The position numbers were made by a program, and so were the translations under genes. From assembly GCF_030586465.1 (NCBI RefSeq), contig NZ_JAUQYP010000001.1, positions 1,033,400 through 1,097,399 of the forward strand: a DNA stretch of 64,000 nt, given 5' to 3'. Source of the stretch: Actinotalea lenta (GTDB lineage Bacteria > Actinomycetota > Actinomycetes > Actinomycetales > Cellulomonadaceae). Positions 9,511 to 17,298 of the stretch are shown here, in pieces (the stretch's first letter is position 1; each line of letters begins with the position of its first letter). The notes under the pieces were generated by a model that saw only the letters and a program-made list of their open reading frames with translations, was not told the origin of the DNA and did no database searches.

Positions 9511-10197
9511 GTGTCCGGGGTCGTCGTGGTGGCGGGCGCGACGGGAGGTGCCGGCGCGTCGACCTTCGCCGCGCTCCTCGCACGCACGTGGGCGCGCGGC
9601 GACCGCGCCGATCCGGTGGTCCTGCTGGACCTCGGTGCCGGTGCGGGCCTGGAGGTGACGCTCGGCATCGAACGCCGACCCGGCGCGCGATGGCCCGCGT
9701 TCGACGGGCTGCGCGGGTACCCGGAGCCTGACGAGCTGCTGGGTGCTCTCCCGCGGTGGCGCGGGGTGGACGTGCTCTCGGCGGAGCGGACCGGCGCGAT
9801 GCCGACCGGCGAGGTGGTGACGGCGGTGCTGGGTGGGTTGCGGGCCGGCCGAGCGGGCGTCGTGGTGGACCTCGCCGCCGGCAGAATGGACTCCGATGCA
9901 GCGCACGCCGCGACCTGCGGGGCCGAGGTCGTGCTGCTCGCCGGTCAGGACGTCCGCGGCGTCGCGGGGCTGCTGGCCGCCCGGGAGCGGCACCCTGGCC
10001 CGGCACGGTTGGTGCTGCGCCGCCGACGGTCCACGGTCGCGCCTCTCGAGGCGGCGCACGTTGCCGACCTGCCGCTGCTCGGGCTGCTGCCCACCGACCG
10101 CCGGATCGCCGATGCGGCGGACCGTGGGCTGGGGCCGGAGCCAGGCCGCCGGCTGCGGCGTGCCGTCCTGCGGATCGCCGGACGGCTCGGCCCGTGA
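9511..10197 (+). CDS. Ssd/CpaE-like P-loop ATPase of the Tad pilus operon
   Basis: MinD/CpaE-type protein, first gene of the Tad operon; relatives position pilus machinery or affect septum placement (Ssd, Rv3660c type). 228 residues from the chosen GTG. The P-loop near 8-17 reads GATGGAGASTFA: the signature lysine of the deviant Walker A motif is Thr and the second lysine position is Ala, as is common for the latter in CpaE. VVVDLAAGRMD is a Walker-B-like segment. The receiver-like N-terminal domain of longer CpaE/Ssd proteins is absent. A longer frame reaches back to 9391, but CAGGCT 7 nt before 9511 and loss of sense upstream favour the short form. It overlaps tadA by 4 bp (GTGA). Confidence 0.78.
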   Translation: MSGVVVVAGATGGAGASTFAALLARTWARGDRADPVVLLDLGAGAGLEVTLGIERRPGARWPAFDGLRGYPEPDELLGALPRWRGVDVLSAERTGAMPTGEVVTAVLGGLRAGRAGVVVDLAAGRMDSDAAHAATCGAEVVLLAGQDVRGVAGLLAARERHPGPARLVLRRRRSTVAPLEAAHVADLPLLGLLPTDRRIADAADRGLGPEPGRRLRRAVLRIAGRLGP

Positions 10198-11363
10198 GCG
10201 TCCACGCGCGGGCCCACCGCCCGGCCTCGTTCCGCGGCCTCGGCATGGAGGGCGAGGCGGGGCACGGCGGGGCGGTGGGACGGGGGGAGCTCGCGGGGCT
10301 CGGGGACGTCTCGCAGCGCGGGGTGGGCAGCGCGGGACCCCTCCAGCCCTTGATCGCGGAGCGTGGGGTCACCGACGTGCTGGTCAACGGTCCCGACGAC
10401 GTCTGGGTGGACCGGGGCCGGGGGCTCGAACGACGCACCGCCGTGCTGGGCGACGAGGAAGGGGTGCGCGCGCTGGCCGTGCGGCTCGCCGCGCTCGCGG
10501 GTCAGCGGCTCGACGACGCCTGCCCGGTCGTGGACGCCCGGTTGCCGGACGGCACGCGGTTGCACGCCGTGCTGCCTCCGGTGTCCGCGTCCGGTGTGCT
10601 GATGAGCCTGCGTGTGCCCCGTCGCCGCCCGTTCACGCTGCCCGAGCTGGTGGCCTGCGGCACGGTGCACCCCGCGCTCGTGCCGGTGCTCCGGGAGCTC
10701 ATGGTCGGCCGCGCGAACGGGCTGCTCACGGGCGGCACGGGTACCGGCAAGACCACTCTGCTCGCGACCCTCCTCGCGCTCGCAGCGGCGGACGAGCGGG
10801 TCGTGCTGGTGGAGGAGGTCCCGGAGCTCACCCCCGACCACCCGCACGTCGTCGGGCTCGTGGTGCGCCGCCCGAACGTCGAAGGGGCCGGTCGGGTGGA
10901 CCTGCCCGAGCTGGTGCGCCACGCGTTGCGGATGCGGCCGGACCGCATCGTGCTCGGCGAGGCGCGCGGTGCAGAGCTGCGCGAGGTGCTCGCGGCGCTC
11001 AACACCGGGCACGACGGCGGCTGGGCCACGATGCACGCCAACGCCCTGCACGACGTACCGAGCCGGCTGATGGCACTGGGCGCGTTGGCCGGTCTCGACC
11101 CCGCGAGCGTGGCCGCCCAGGCCTCCAGCGGCCTCGACGTCGTGGTGCACCTGAACCGCGTCGGGGGCAGGCGGCGGGTCACCCAGGTGGGCGTGGTGGT
11201 CGACGCCGCCTCGCGCGGGGCCCCGGATGCCCAGAGGCACGGGAGCGCGGGGGCCCCGGGGCTGCACGTGCTCGAGGCCGTCACGGCCGACGGCGACGGC
11301 GCTCGTCGCGGGCCCGGTTGGGGGCTGCTCACCGAGCGTTGGCCGGCCGTGTCCGACGGGTGA
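10194..11363 (+). CDS. tadA: Tad/Flp pilus secretion ATPase TadA (CpaF family)
   Basis: Hexameric type II/IV secretion ATPase that powers pilin assembly at the inner membrane. 389 residues. It shows the CpaF N-terminal block (PLIAERGVTDVLVNGPDDVWVDRG), Walker A GGTGTGKTTLL with Lys about 186, the Asp box ELTPDHPH, Walker B with DRIVLGEARGAE and the His box GHDGGWATMHAN. The GTG start overlaps the ssd stop as GTGA, so translation is coupled. Most family members are 350-450 residues, so it looks intact and active. It is homologous to Rv3659c-type proteins of the mycobacterial pilus locus. Confidence 0.93.
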   Translation: MSVHARAHRPASFRGLGMEGEAGHGGAVGRGELAGLGDVSQRGVGSAGPLQPLIAERGVTDVLVNGPDDVWVDRGRGLERRTAVLGDEEGVRALAVRLAALAGQRLDDACPVVDARLPDGTRLHAVLPPVSASGVLMSLRVPRRRPFTLPELVACGTVHPALVPVLRELMVGRANGLLTGGTGTGKTTLLATLLALAAADERVVLVEEVPELTPDHPHVVGLVVRRPNVEGAGRVDLPELVRHALRMRPDRIVLGEARGAELREVLAALNTGHDGGWATMHANALHDVPSRLMALGALAGLDPASVAAQASSGLDVVVHLNRVGGRRRVTQVGVVVDAASRGAPDAQRHGSAGAPGLHVLEAVTADGDGARRGPGWGLLTERWPAVSDG

Positions 11364-12493
11364 GTCGCGCGCACGGCCTGCTGCCCGACGGTCGCAGCAC
11401 GTCGCCCCGGTTCCTCGGCCGGGGGCTCGTGCGGACCGGCCCACGCCGGTCGGCCGGTCGAGAGTTCTCGGAGCTCGTGGTGGACGTCGCCGCAGCGGTC
11501 AGGTCCGGCGCCGACCCGAGCGCCGCGTGGGCGGCACGCGGCGTCCGCGGCCAGGAGGTGCCCCGCGCCGCCGACCTGGCCCGGGCCGGGGCGCGGCCGG
11601 ACGCGGTCGCGGCCGTCCGGGCGGCCGGGCGGCTCGTCGCGCGCACGGGAGCACCACCGGCCGCGGTCCTCGACGCCGTGGCGGCATCGCTGGAGGCCGA
11701 GCAGGACACCGACGATCGGCGCCGCGTTGCGCTGGCCGGCCCGACGTCGTCGGCGCGGCTGCTCGCGTGGCTCCCGGCGCTGGGTCTGCTCCTGGGCGTG
11801 GCGGTGGGTGCGGACCCGTTCGGCGTGCTCGTCGACGGTGGCGCCGGGAGCGTCCTGGGCCTGGCAGGTGTCCTGGCCGCGCTGGTGGGGCGCGCCTGGA
11901 GCTCGCGGCTCGTGCGGGCCGCGGGTGAGGGAGCGCGTGAGGCCACGGATCGCGGGGCGTGGCGAGGGGATCGGGCTGCACGTCCGGCGTCCTCCGTGCG
12001 GGCCGCTCGTGGCAGAGGTGCGCGGACCAGACTCGGACGCCGCCTCGTCGCCGGCGAGACCCCAGAGGTGCCCGTCGCCGTCCTGCTCGAGCTGTCCGCC
12101 GCGGTGTGTGCCGCCGGTGCGAGCGTCCCGGGAGCGCTCGAGGGGGTGGGGCGCGCGTCGGGCGGCCGGCGCGGGGCGGCCATGGCCCAGGCCGGTCAGC
12201 TGCTGACGTCCGGACTCCGCTGGTCGCAGGCCTGGGCCGGGGCCCCGCGGGAGGTCATGGTGATCGCGGACGCCCTGCGTGCCGCGTGGGGGGCGGGAGT
12301 GGCGCCGGGGCGTTCGCTGCGCGCCGCCGCCAGACGGCTGCGCCGCGAGCAGAGCGTGGCGGCCAACGAGGCAGCGGGGCGGCTCGGGGTCCGGCTCCTC
12401 CTGCCGCTGGGTCTGTGCCACCTGCCCGCCTTCGTGATGGTCGGGCTGGTGCCCGTACTGGTCTCGCTCGCCCGAGGTGAGCTGGGCCAGTAG
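11360..12493 (+). CDS. Tad pilus inner-membrane platform protein, TadB-TadC fusion
   Basis: 377 residues that appear to hold both platform proteins normally encoded by two genes. The first half (about 25-195) resembles TadB: a T2SSF helical bundle (FSELVVDVAAAVRSGADPSAAW) then two transmembrane helices near 130 and 155 (LLAWLPALGLLLGVAVG). After an Arg-rich linker, the second half (about 235-370) resembles TadC: a second T2SSF bundle (VLLELSAAVCAAGASVPGAL), the AANEAAGRLGVRLLLPLGLC junction, and a final helix LPAFVMVGLVPVLVSL. Mycobacteria encode these as Rv3658c and Rv3657c. The GTG start overlaps the tadA stop by 4 bp. No stop or frameshift separates the halves, so the fusion is real in this sequence. 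Confidence 0.82.
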   Translation: MSRAHGLLPDGRSTSPRFLGRGLVRTGPRRSAGREFSELVVDVAAAVRSGADPSAAWAARGVRGQEVPRAADLARAGARPDAVAAVRAAGRLVARTGAPPAAVLDAVAASLEAEQDTDDRRRVALAGPTSSARLLAWLPALGLLLGVAVGADPFGVLVDGGAGSVLGLAGVLAALVGRAWSSRLVRAAGEGAREATDRGAWRGDRAARPASSVRAARGRGARTRLGRRLVAGETPEVPVAVLLELSAAVCAAGASVPGALEGVGRASGGRRGAAMAQAGQLLTSGLRWSQAWAGAPREVMVIADALRAAWGAGVAPGRSLRAAARRLRREQSVAANEAAGRLGVRLLLPLGLCHLPAFVMVGLVPVLVSLARGELGQ

Positions 12494-12621
12494 CCCTCGA
12501 CGGTCCTCCACAGCCGGACGCGGGAGCGTGGCTCCACCGGTCCCACGGTCGGTTCCCGGTCCGGCCGACGTCGACGGCGAGGGTGGGGGAGCCGGGTGGT
12601 CCGGCACGGAGGGAGGGTGTG

Positions 12622-12951
12622 ATGACGAGGACCGTGAGGGGCGCACGTACGCGGGGTGGCGCGGGAGCGAGCACACCGGGGCGCCCGGACGGAGCGATGC
12701 CCGCGGGCGCGGGTGGGGCCGGCGACGTCCGCGCGTCCGGCGGCGTCCCGCGGCCCGCTCGCGTGCAGGCGGTCTGGAACCGGCGCTGCGCCGCGCTGCG
12801 TGACGCGACCGACGCGGGGATGGCCACGGTGGAGTACGCCATCGTGACGGTCGCGGCGGCGGCCTTCGCCGGGCTGCTGGTGCTCATCCTGCGCAGCGAC
12901 GAGGTGCGTGAGCTCCTCACCGGGATCGTGCGCGGGGCACTGACCACGTGA
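12622..12951 (+). CDS. Flp-type pilin-like protein (DUF4244)
   Basis: 109 residues. The hallmark is a single hydrophobic helix preceded by a short pilin-like motif: GMATVEYAIVTVAAAAFAGL near 76-95, with the Glu-Tyr pair typical of Flp pilins, then a short C-terminal segment. The ~70-residue N-terminal part is Gly/Ala/Arg-rich and would form an unusually long leader before prepilin processing, next to the Gly or Ala before TVEY. The ATG has GGAGGG 4-9 nt upstream. It is the likely major structural subunit of the pilus (Rv3656c type). A 128-bp gap separates it from tadBC, which may hold its own promoter; it overlaps the tadE-like gene by 4 bp. Confidence 0.82.
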   Translation: MTRTVRGARTRGGAGASTPGRPDGAMPAGAGGAGDVRASGGVPRPARVQAVWNRRCAALRDATDAGMATVEYAIVTVAAAAFAGLLVLILRSDEVRELLTGIVRGALTT

Positions 12952-13409
12952 CCGAGGGTGTGGGCCACCCGGCCGGAGTCCTGGCGCTCGCGGCGGTGGC
13001 GCGCGCCCGCCGCCCGGCCGGGCGGCCCACACCGGTCACGCGCGCCGACCACGGAGCGGTCACCGTCGAGCTCGCGGTGTCGCTGCCTGCCGTGCTGCTC
13101 GTCATCGCCGTCGTGCTGGTCACGGTTGCCGCCGCCGGGCTGCAGCTGCGCGCCGCCGAGGCGGCTCGGACCGGCGCGAGGCTCGCCGCGCTCGCGCTCG
13201 ACGACGCATCCGTGACCCGAGGCGTCCGGCGCGTGCTCCCAGGGGCGGACGTCGACGTGGAGCGTGATCCGCCCTGGGTCACCGTCCGCGTCGCAGCGAC
13301 TGCCCCGGGCGGACCGCTGACGGCAGGCCCGCTGACCGTGCGGTCGTCGGCCGTCGCCTGGCTGGAACGCGCGCCGGGCCGGGCGAACGGACAGGAGCGG
13401 TCCGGGTGA
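12948..13409 (+). CDS. TadE-like minor pilin
   Basis: 153 residues with one N-terminal transmembrane helix, GAVTVELAVSLPAVLLVIAV near 36-55, which carries the TVE pseudopilin motif of TadE proteins. The extracytoplasmic C-terminal part begins LQLRAAEAARTGARLAAL. TadE/TadF pseudopilins are processed by the same peptidase as Flp pilin and are needed for pilus biogenesis. The GTG start overlaps the Flp stop by 4 bp and its own stop overlaps the next start (GTGA), placing it firmly in the operon. Homologous to Rv3655c-type proteins. No prepilin peptidase gene lies in this window. Confidence 0.83.
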   Translation: MTEGVGHPAGVLALAAVARARRPAGRPTPVTRADHGAVTVELAVSLPAVLLVIAVVLVTVAAAGLQLRAAEAARTGARLAALALDDASVTRGVRRVLPGADVDVERDPPWVTVRVAATAPGGPLTAGPLTVRSSAVAWLERAPGRANGQERSG

Positions 13410-13825
13410 GCTGGTGGGCGCCGGGCTGTCGCGCACCCGCCCGGAGCGCGTCGCCGTGGCAGGAGGGCCGCGATGCGGGAGCCGGGACGGTTCTCGCCAT
13501 CGGCGTCGTCGCTGTGGTGCTGAGCGCGACAGCCGTCCTGGCGGTGGCCGTGCGCGGTCTGGCGGGGGCGCAGCGGGCGCGCGCAGCCGCCGACCTCGCA
13601 GCCCTGGCCGGGGCGCAGGCCGTCGCGCTGCCCGACGGCCTGACGTCCACCGTCGACCCGCAGCTCGCCCGGGACCTTGCCTGCGGACGGGCGCGCGAGG
13701 TCGCGGTGCGCAACGGCGGTGTGATGGGCGCGTGCGACGTGCGCGGCGCCGTGGTCACGCTGACCGTCCGCGCAGGTGGCCCGTGGCCGGCGCATGCGAC
13801 GGCGCGCGCGGGTCCGGCTCCGTGA
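13406..13825 (+). CDS. Short TadG-like / helicase-adjacent secretion protein (Rv3654c type)
   Basis: 139 residues, last gene of the Tad operon. One transmembrane helix near 27-50 (GTVLAIGVVAVVLSATAVLAVAV) is followed by RGLAGAQRARAAADLAALAGAQA, the pattern seen in the N-terminus of TadG-type proteins. The large VWA domain of full TadG is absent. The actinobacterial short form (often labelled Rv3654c family TadE-like) matches in length. It probably sits on the outer face of the membrane as an accessory pilus subunit. It ends 14 bp before the convergent helicase gene. Confidence 0.78.
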   Translation: MSWWAPGCRAPARSASPWQEGRDAGAGTVLAIGVVAVVLSATAVLAVAVRGLAGAQRARAAADLAALAGAQAVALPDGLTSTVDPQLARDLACGRAREVAVRNGGVMGACDVRGAVVTLTVRAGGPWPAHATARAGPAP

Positions 13826-13839
13826 CGTGCCAGGACACC

Positions 13840-16227
13840 TCAGCCCTCGCCGAGGACCACGTCCAGCAGCCGGAGAGCGCCGGCCTTGTCCAGCGGGTCG
13901 TTGCCGTTCCCGCACTTCGGGGACTGTACGCACCCCGGGCATCCGCCGGTGCAGCCGCACGCTGCGATCGCGTCCCGCGTCGCGGCCAGCCAGCGGTGGC
14001 CCAGGCGGTAGCCGCGTTCCGCGAAGCCCGCCCCGCCCGGATAGCCGTCGTGCACGAACACGGTGGCCGAACCGGTGTCCGGGTGCATCGCCGTGGACAG
14101 CCCGCCCAGGTCCCACCGGTCGCACGTGGCCAGCAGTGGGAGCAGACCGATCGAGGCGTGCTCCGCCGCGTGGAGTGCGCCGGGCGCGGAGCCGTCGTCC
14201 ACCTCGGCCGCGGCGAGCACCTCGGGCGGCGCGGTCCACCACACGGCCGTCGTCCGCATCGTCCGCGGTGGCAGGTCCAGGACGTCGCCACCGACCGCCG
14301 CCAGGTCCGGCAGCCGCCGCTTGGTGAAGTCGGTGACCTGGGTCGTGGTGTCCACCACGCCGAAGCCCCACGTGACCCGGCCGACCTGTCGCACCTCGCG
14401 GACCTCACGGATGTCCACGGTGCTGGCCCAGTGCGCCCAGGTGCGGTGGTCGACGTCGTGCGCCTGGACGAGCGCCACGGACGCCTCCAGGTCGAGGTGC
14501 TCCACCAGGAAGGTGCGGCCCTGGTGCACGTAGACCGCTCCGGGGTGCACCTGCGCATCGGCGGACGCCGCGTCGACCGTACCGAGCAGTCGGCCGGTGT
14601 CCTCCTCGACCACGCGCACCGGCTCCCCTCCGGTGCCGCGCAGGTCGGTCAGCCGGGTTGCCGGGTCGGCGTGCGTCCAGTACCAGCCCGAGCTGCGCCG
14701 ACGTAGCGCCCCGCGCTCGACCAGGACGTCCAGGAGCTCGCGCGTCCCGGGGCCGAACAGTGCGAGGTCCTCGCTGCGCAGCGGCCGCTCCGCGGCGGCC
14801 GCGCACAGGTGCGGGGCCAGCACGTAGGGGTTCTGGGGGTCGAACACCGTGGCCTCCACGGCAGCGCCGACCACCTCCTGCGGATGGTGCACGAGGTAGG
14901 TGTCCAGCGGGTCCTCGCGGGCGACGAGCACCGCGAGGCCGTCGGCGCCGGCGCGGCCCGCGCGCCCCGCCTGCTGCCACAACGAGACCCGCGTGCCCGG
15001 CCAGCCTGCGATGAGCACGGCGTCCAGCCCCGAGATGTCGACGCCGAGCTCGAGCGCGTTGGTGGTGGCCAGGGCGCGCAGCGCGCCGGACCGCAGGGCG
15101 CCCTCCAGTGCGCGGCGCTCCTCGGGCAGGTAGCCGCCGCGGTAGGCCGCGACGGTCGACCCCAGTCCGGGTTCGACCTCTTCGAGGTGATCCTGCGCCA
15201 TCGCCGCCACGGACTCCGCGCTGCGCCGGGACCGGGCGAAGGCGAGCGCCCGGGCACCGGACGCGACCAGGTCTGCCAGCAGCTCGGCGACCTCGCTCGC
15301 CGCGGACCGGCGGCCTGCCGCCGGTGGGGCGTCCACGGAAGGTTCGTCCACCGCGCCGGCCGGTGCACCCGCGTGGCGCAGGGTCGCCGTCGCGGCCAGC
15401 AGCGAGCGCGCGCCCGGCACCTCCGGGGGCTGCCACAGCACCAGCGTGCTGCGCCCGCGGGGGGACGCATCGTCGGTGATCGTGACCACGTCGTCGACCG
15501 GAACCCCGAGCAGCTGCGCGGCGCTGCGCCCCGGGTCGCCCGTGGTGGCCGAGGCGAGCACCACCGTCGGTTCCGCGCCGTAGCCGCGGGCCAGCCGGAG
15601 CGTGCGGCGCAGCACCGCGGAGACGTGCGCGCCGAAGACGCCGCGGTACGCGTGCGCCTCGTCCAGCACCACGACGCGCAGCCCGCGCAGCAGCCGCATC
15701 CAGCGGCGATGGCCCGGGAGCAGGGAGAAGTGCAGGAAGTCCGGGTTCGTCAGCACCACGTCGGCGTGCTCGCTCACCCAGCGGCGGGCTTCCGGGCCGG
15801 TGTCCCCGTCGCACGTCGCGACCCGGAGGTCTGGGAGCGCAGCCGTCGTGAGAAGTCGTTCGAGGCCGACGAGCTGGTCCGCGCCGAGTGCCTTGGTGGG
15901 GGCCAGGTACAGCACCGTGGCCCGCGGTGCGGCGGACCCGCGGACCGCGGTCAGGGCGGGGAGCCAGAACGCCAGAGACTTGCCCGATCCGGTCGAGGTC
16001 GCCAGCACGGTGTGCCTGCCGCCGTGCACCGCGTCGGCGGCGGCGACCTGGTGCTCCCACGGCTGCTCGACGCCGAGGGCCCGGTAGCCGGCCACCAGGT
16101 CGGGGTCGGCCCAGTCCGGCCACGCAGCCGCGCGTCCGGCGCGCCCGGGCAGCCGCTCCACGTGCGTGGCGCGGTCGGCCCGGCGTCCGCCGGCGAGCAG
16201 CACGTCGAGGAGGTCGTCCGAGGTCAC
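13840..16227 (-). CDS. MrfA-like DEAD/DEAH-box DNA helicase with DUF1998 zinc-binding domain
   Basis: 795 residues. Motif I is STGSGKSLAFWLPAL, motif II VVLDEAHAYRG (DEAH box), motif III-like LASATTGDPG, then a second RecA-like domain with ATNALELGVDISGLD and the arginine-finger block QQAGRAGRAG. The C-terminal ~100 residues form the DUF1998 (MZB) domain with clustered Cys: CGCTGGCPGCVQSPKCGNGND. Bacillus MrfA (YprA) of this architecture is a 3'-5' DNA helicase repairing mitomycin-type damage; the mycobacterial counterpart is Rv3649. The GTG start opens the conserved DLLDVLL region; the open frame continues upstream but looks non-coding. It is convergent with the Tad operon and divergent from the STAS gene. 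Confidence 0.9.
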   Translation of the reverse strand: MTSDDLLDVLLAGGRRADRATHVERLPGRAGRAAAWPDWADPDLVAGYRALGVEQPWEHQVAAADAVHGGRHTVLATSTGSGKSLAFWLPALTAVRGSAAPRATVLYLAPTKALGADQLVGLERLLTTAALPDLRVATCDGDTGPEARRWVSEHADVVLTNPDFLHFSLLPGHRRWMRLLRGLRVVVLDEAHAYRGVFGAHVSAVLRRTLRLARGYGAEPTVVLASATTGDPGRSAAQLLGVPVDDVVTITDDASPRGRSTLVLWQPPEVPGARSLLAATATLRHAGAPAGAVDEPSVDAPPAAGRRSAASEVAELLADLVASGARALAFARSRRSAESVAAMAQDHLEEVEPGLGSTVAAYRGGYLPEERRALEGALRSGALRALATTNALELGVDISGLDAVLIAGWPGTRVSLWQQAGRAGRAGADGLAVLVAREDPLDTYLVHHPQEVVGAAVEATVFDPQNPYVLAPHLCAAAAERPLRSEDLALFGPGTRELLDVLVERGALRRRSSGWYWTHADPATRLTDLRGTGGEPVRVVEEDTGRLLGTVDAASADAQVHPGAVYVHQGRTFLVEHLDLEASVALVQAHDVDHRTWAHWASTVDIREVREVRQVGRVTWGFGVVDTTTQVTDFTKRRLPDLAAVGGDVLDLPPRTMRTTAVWWTAPPEVLAAAEVDDGSAPGALHAAEHASIGLLPLLATCDRWDLGGLSTAMHPDTGSATVFVHDGYPGGAGFAERGYRLGHRWLAATRDAIAACGCTGGCPGCVQSPKCGNGNDPLDKAGALRLLDVVLGEG

Positions 16228-16349
16228 GCGACGATCGTGCCACCGGCTGCCCACGCCCCTTCGCGGCGTGCTCCCGTCGGCCCGTCGCCCTGGGCCCGCA
16301 CGGCCCCCGGCACGACTCCGCGACGACCCGCCGGGCGAGGTCCCCGCGA

Positions 16350-16388
16350 TGTCACCCGGACGGCCTAACGTGCTCGTCCCGGGTGACA
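16350..16388. promoter_or_regulatory. Perfect 10-bp inverted repeat upstream of the STAS gene
   Basis: TGTCACCCGG at 16350-16359 and its exact complement CCGGGTGACA at 16379-16388, separated by 19 bp. The spacer contains TAACGT (16366-16371), a match to the TANNNT -10 pattern. The arrangement, dyad arms flanking a possible -10 box between the divergent helicase and STAS genes, suggests a repressor site, though an RNA hairpin with a 19-nt loop is also possible. No regulator is assigned. Confidence 0.5.
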
Positions 16389-16464
16389 CCGTGAGCCCTG
16401 GATTCACATGACCCGAGCCGGGCCCGTGGTGTTGACTAGCGGGACCGAGCGGAAGGAGACCCGC

Positions 16465-16797
16465 GTGGACGTGTCCGTCACGAGCCGCCAGATCGGCGAC
16501 CGGACCGTGATCGAGGTCACGGGCGAGATCGACGTCTACACCGCTCCGGCTCTGCGCGAGGAGATCGCCTCCCTCGTCGACGCGGAGCACACCTCCATCG
16601 TGGTGGACCTCACGCAGGTGTCGTTCATGGACTCCACGGGGCTCGGCGTGCTCGTCGGAGCCCTCAAGAAGGTCCGCACCCTCGGCGGTGACCTGTCGTT
16701 GGTCATCAACGAGGAGAAGATCCTCAAGGTCTTCCGGATCACCGCGCTCACACAGGTGTTCGCGATCCACCCGTCGCTGGCCGAAGCACTCGCCTGA
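16465..16797 (+). CDS. STAS-domain anti-sigma factor antagonist (BldG/RsbV type)
   Basis: 110 residues, one STAS domain. Opening [20 protein letters not shown], then [13 protein letters not shown], and the phosphorylation loop [12 protein letters not shown], with the Ser around residue 57 that RsbW-type kinases phosphorylate. In partner-switching the unphosphorylated form binds the anti-sigma factor and frees a sigma factor. The gene position after the DUF1998 helicase matches BldG-like proteins of other actinobacteria. The GTG start has AAGGAG 8-13 nt upstream; an upstream in-frame start at 16408 lacks that site. No kinase partner is adjacent, but an RsbW-like ATPase is encoded at 42673. Confidence 0.92.
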   Translation: MDVSVTSRQIGDRTVIEVTGEIDVYTAPALREEIASLVDAEHTSIVVDLTQVSFMDSTGLGVLVGALKKVRTLGGDLSLVINEEKILKVFRITALTQVFAIHPSLAEALA

Positions 16798-17298
16798 GGC
16801 CGCCCCACGGCCTGCCGGACCGGCTGACGGCGCGCAGGGCGCCGAACCGTTGTACCTCCCGCCCTGCACGCGGTGCCGGCCTCCGTCGGCGGACCCGGCG
16901 CGTCCGCGCCGAAGGGTGCAGCGAAACCGTCGCCATGCGACGGGAACGCTTCACCCTCGGGCAGGTGCTCGGCGTCGGCGACCACCGTCCAGTCCTCGCA
17001 GAACCGCAGCACCACGCACGTGCGCTCGCCCTGCGCGGGAGTGTGCAGCGCGACGGCTCGCGGTCCGCGGCGACCTCGTCGTGCCCGGCCCGTGCGATCC
17101 CGCGCGGACGACGTGCGTGCGGTCTCCCAGGCGGTCATCGGGCTCCGTCCGGGCCGGCACCGGCCACACGAGGTTCCTCCGTTCCCGGTGGCGCGGGAGG
17201 GTCCCGCCCGTAGACTCTGGCCTTCCGCGGCGTCACCGCGCCCGGCACCGGCGCCGGACGGCCACCGCCTCTGTGCGCCACCAACGACTGGAGGTCGG
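16798..17298. other. 500-bp stretch without a convincing gene; promoter side of hppA
   Basis: On the minus strand a frame starting at ATG 17138 has a coding-like patch, about 16940-17040, with nearly all G/C third positions (TCVVLRFCEDWTVVADAEHL). However, it stays open until 16536, overlapping the STAS gene by over 250 bp, and its ends have poor codon use. It may be a decayed gene or a chance open frame; I do not recognise it. On the plus strand TAGACT at 17211-17216 fits a -10 box and would give hppA a leader of roughly 80 nt. Confidence 0.3.
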
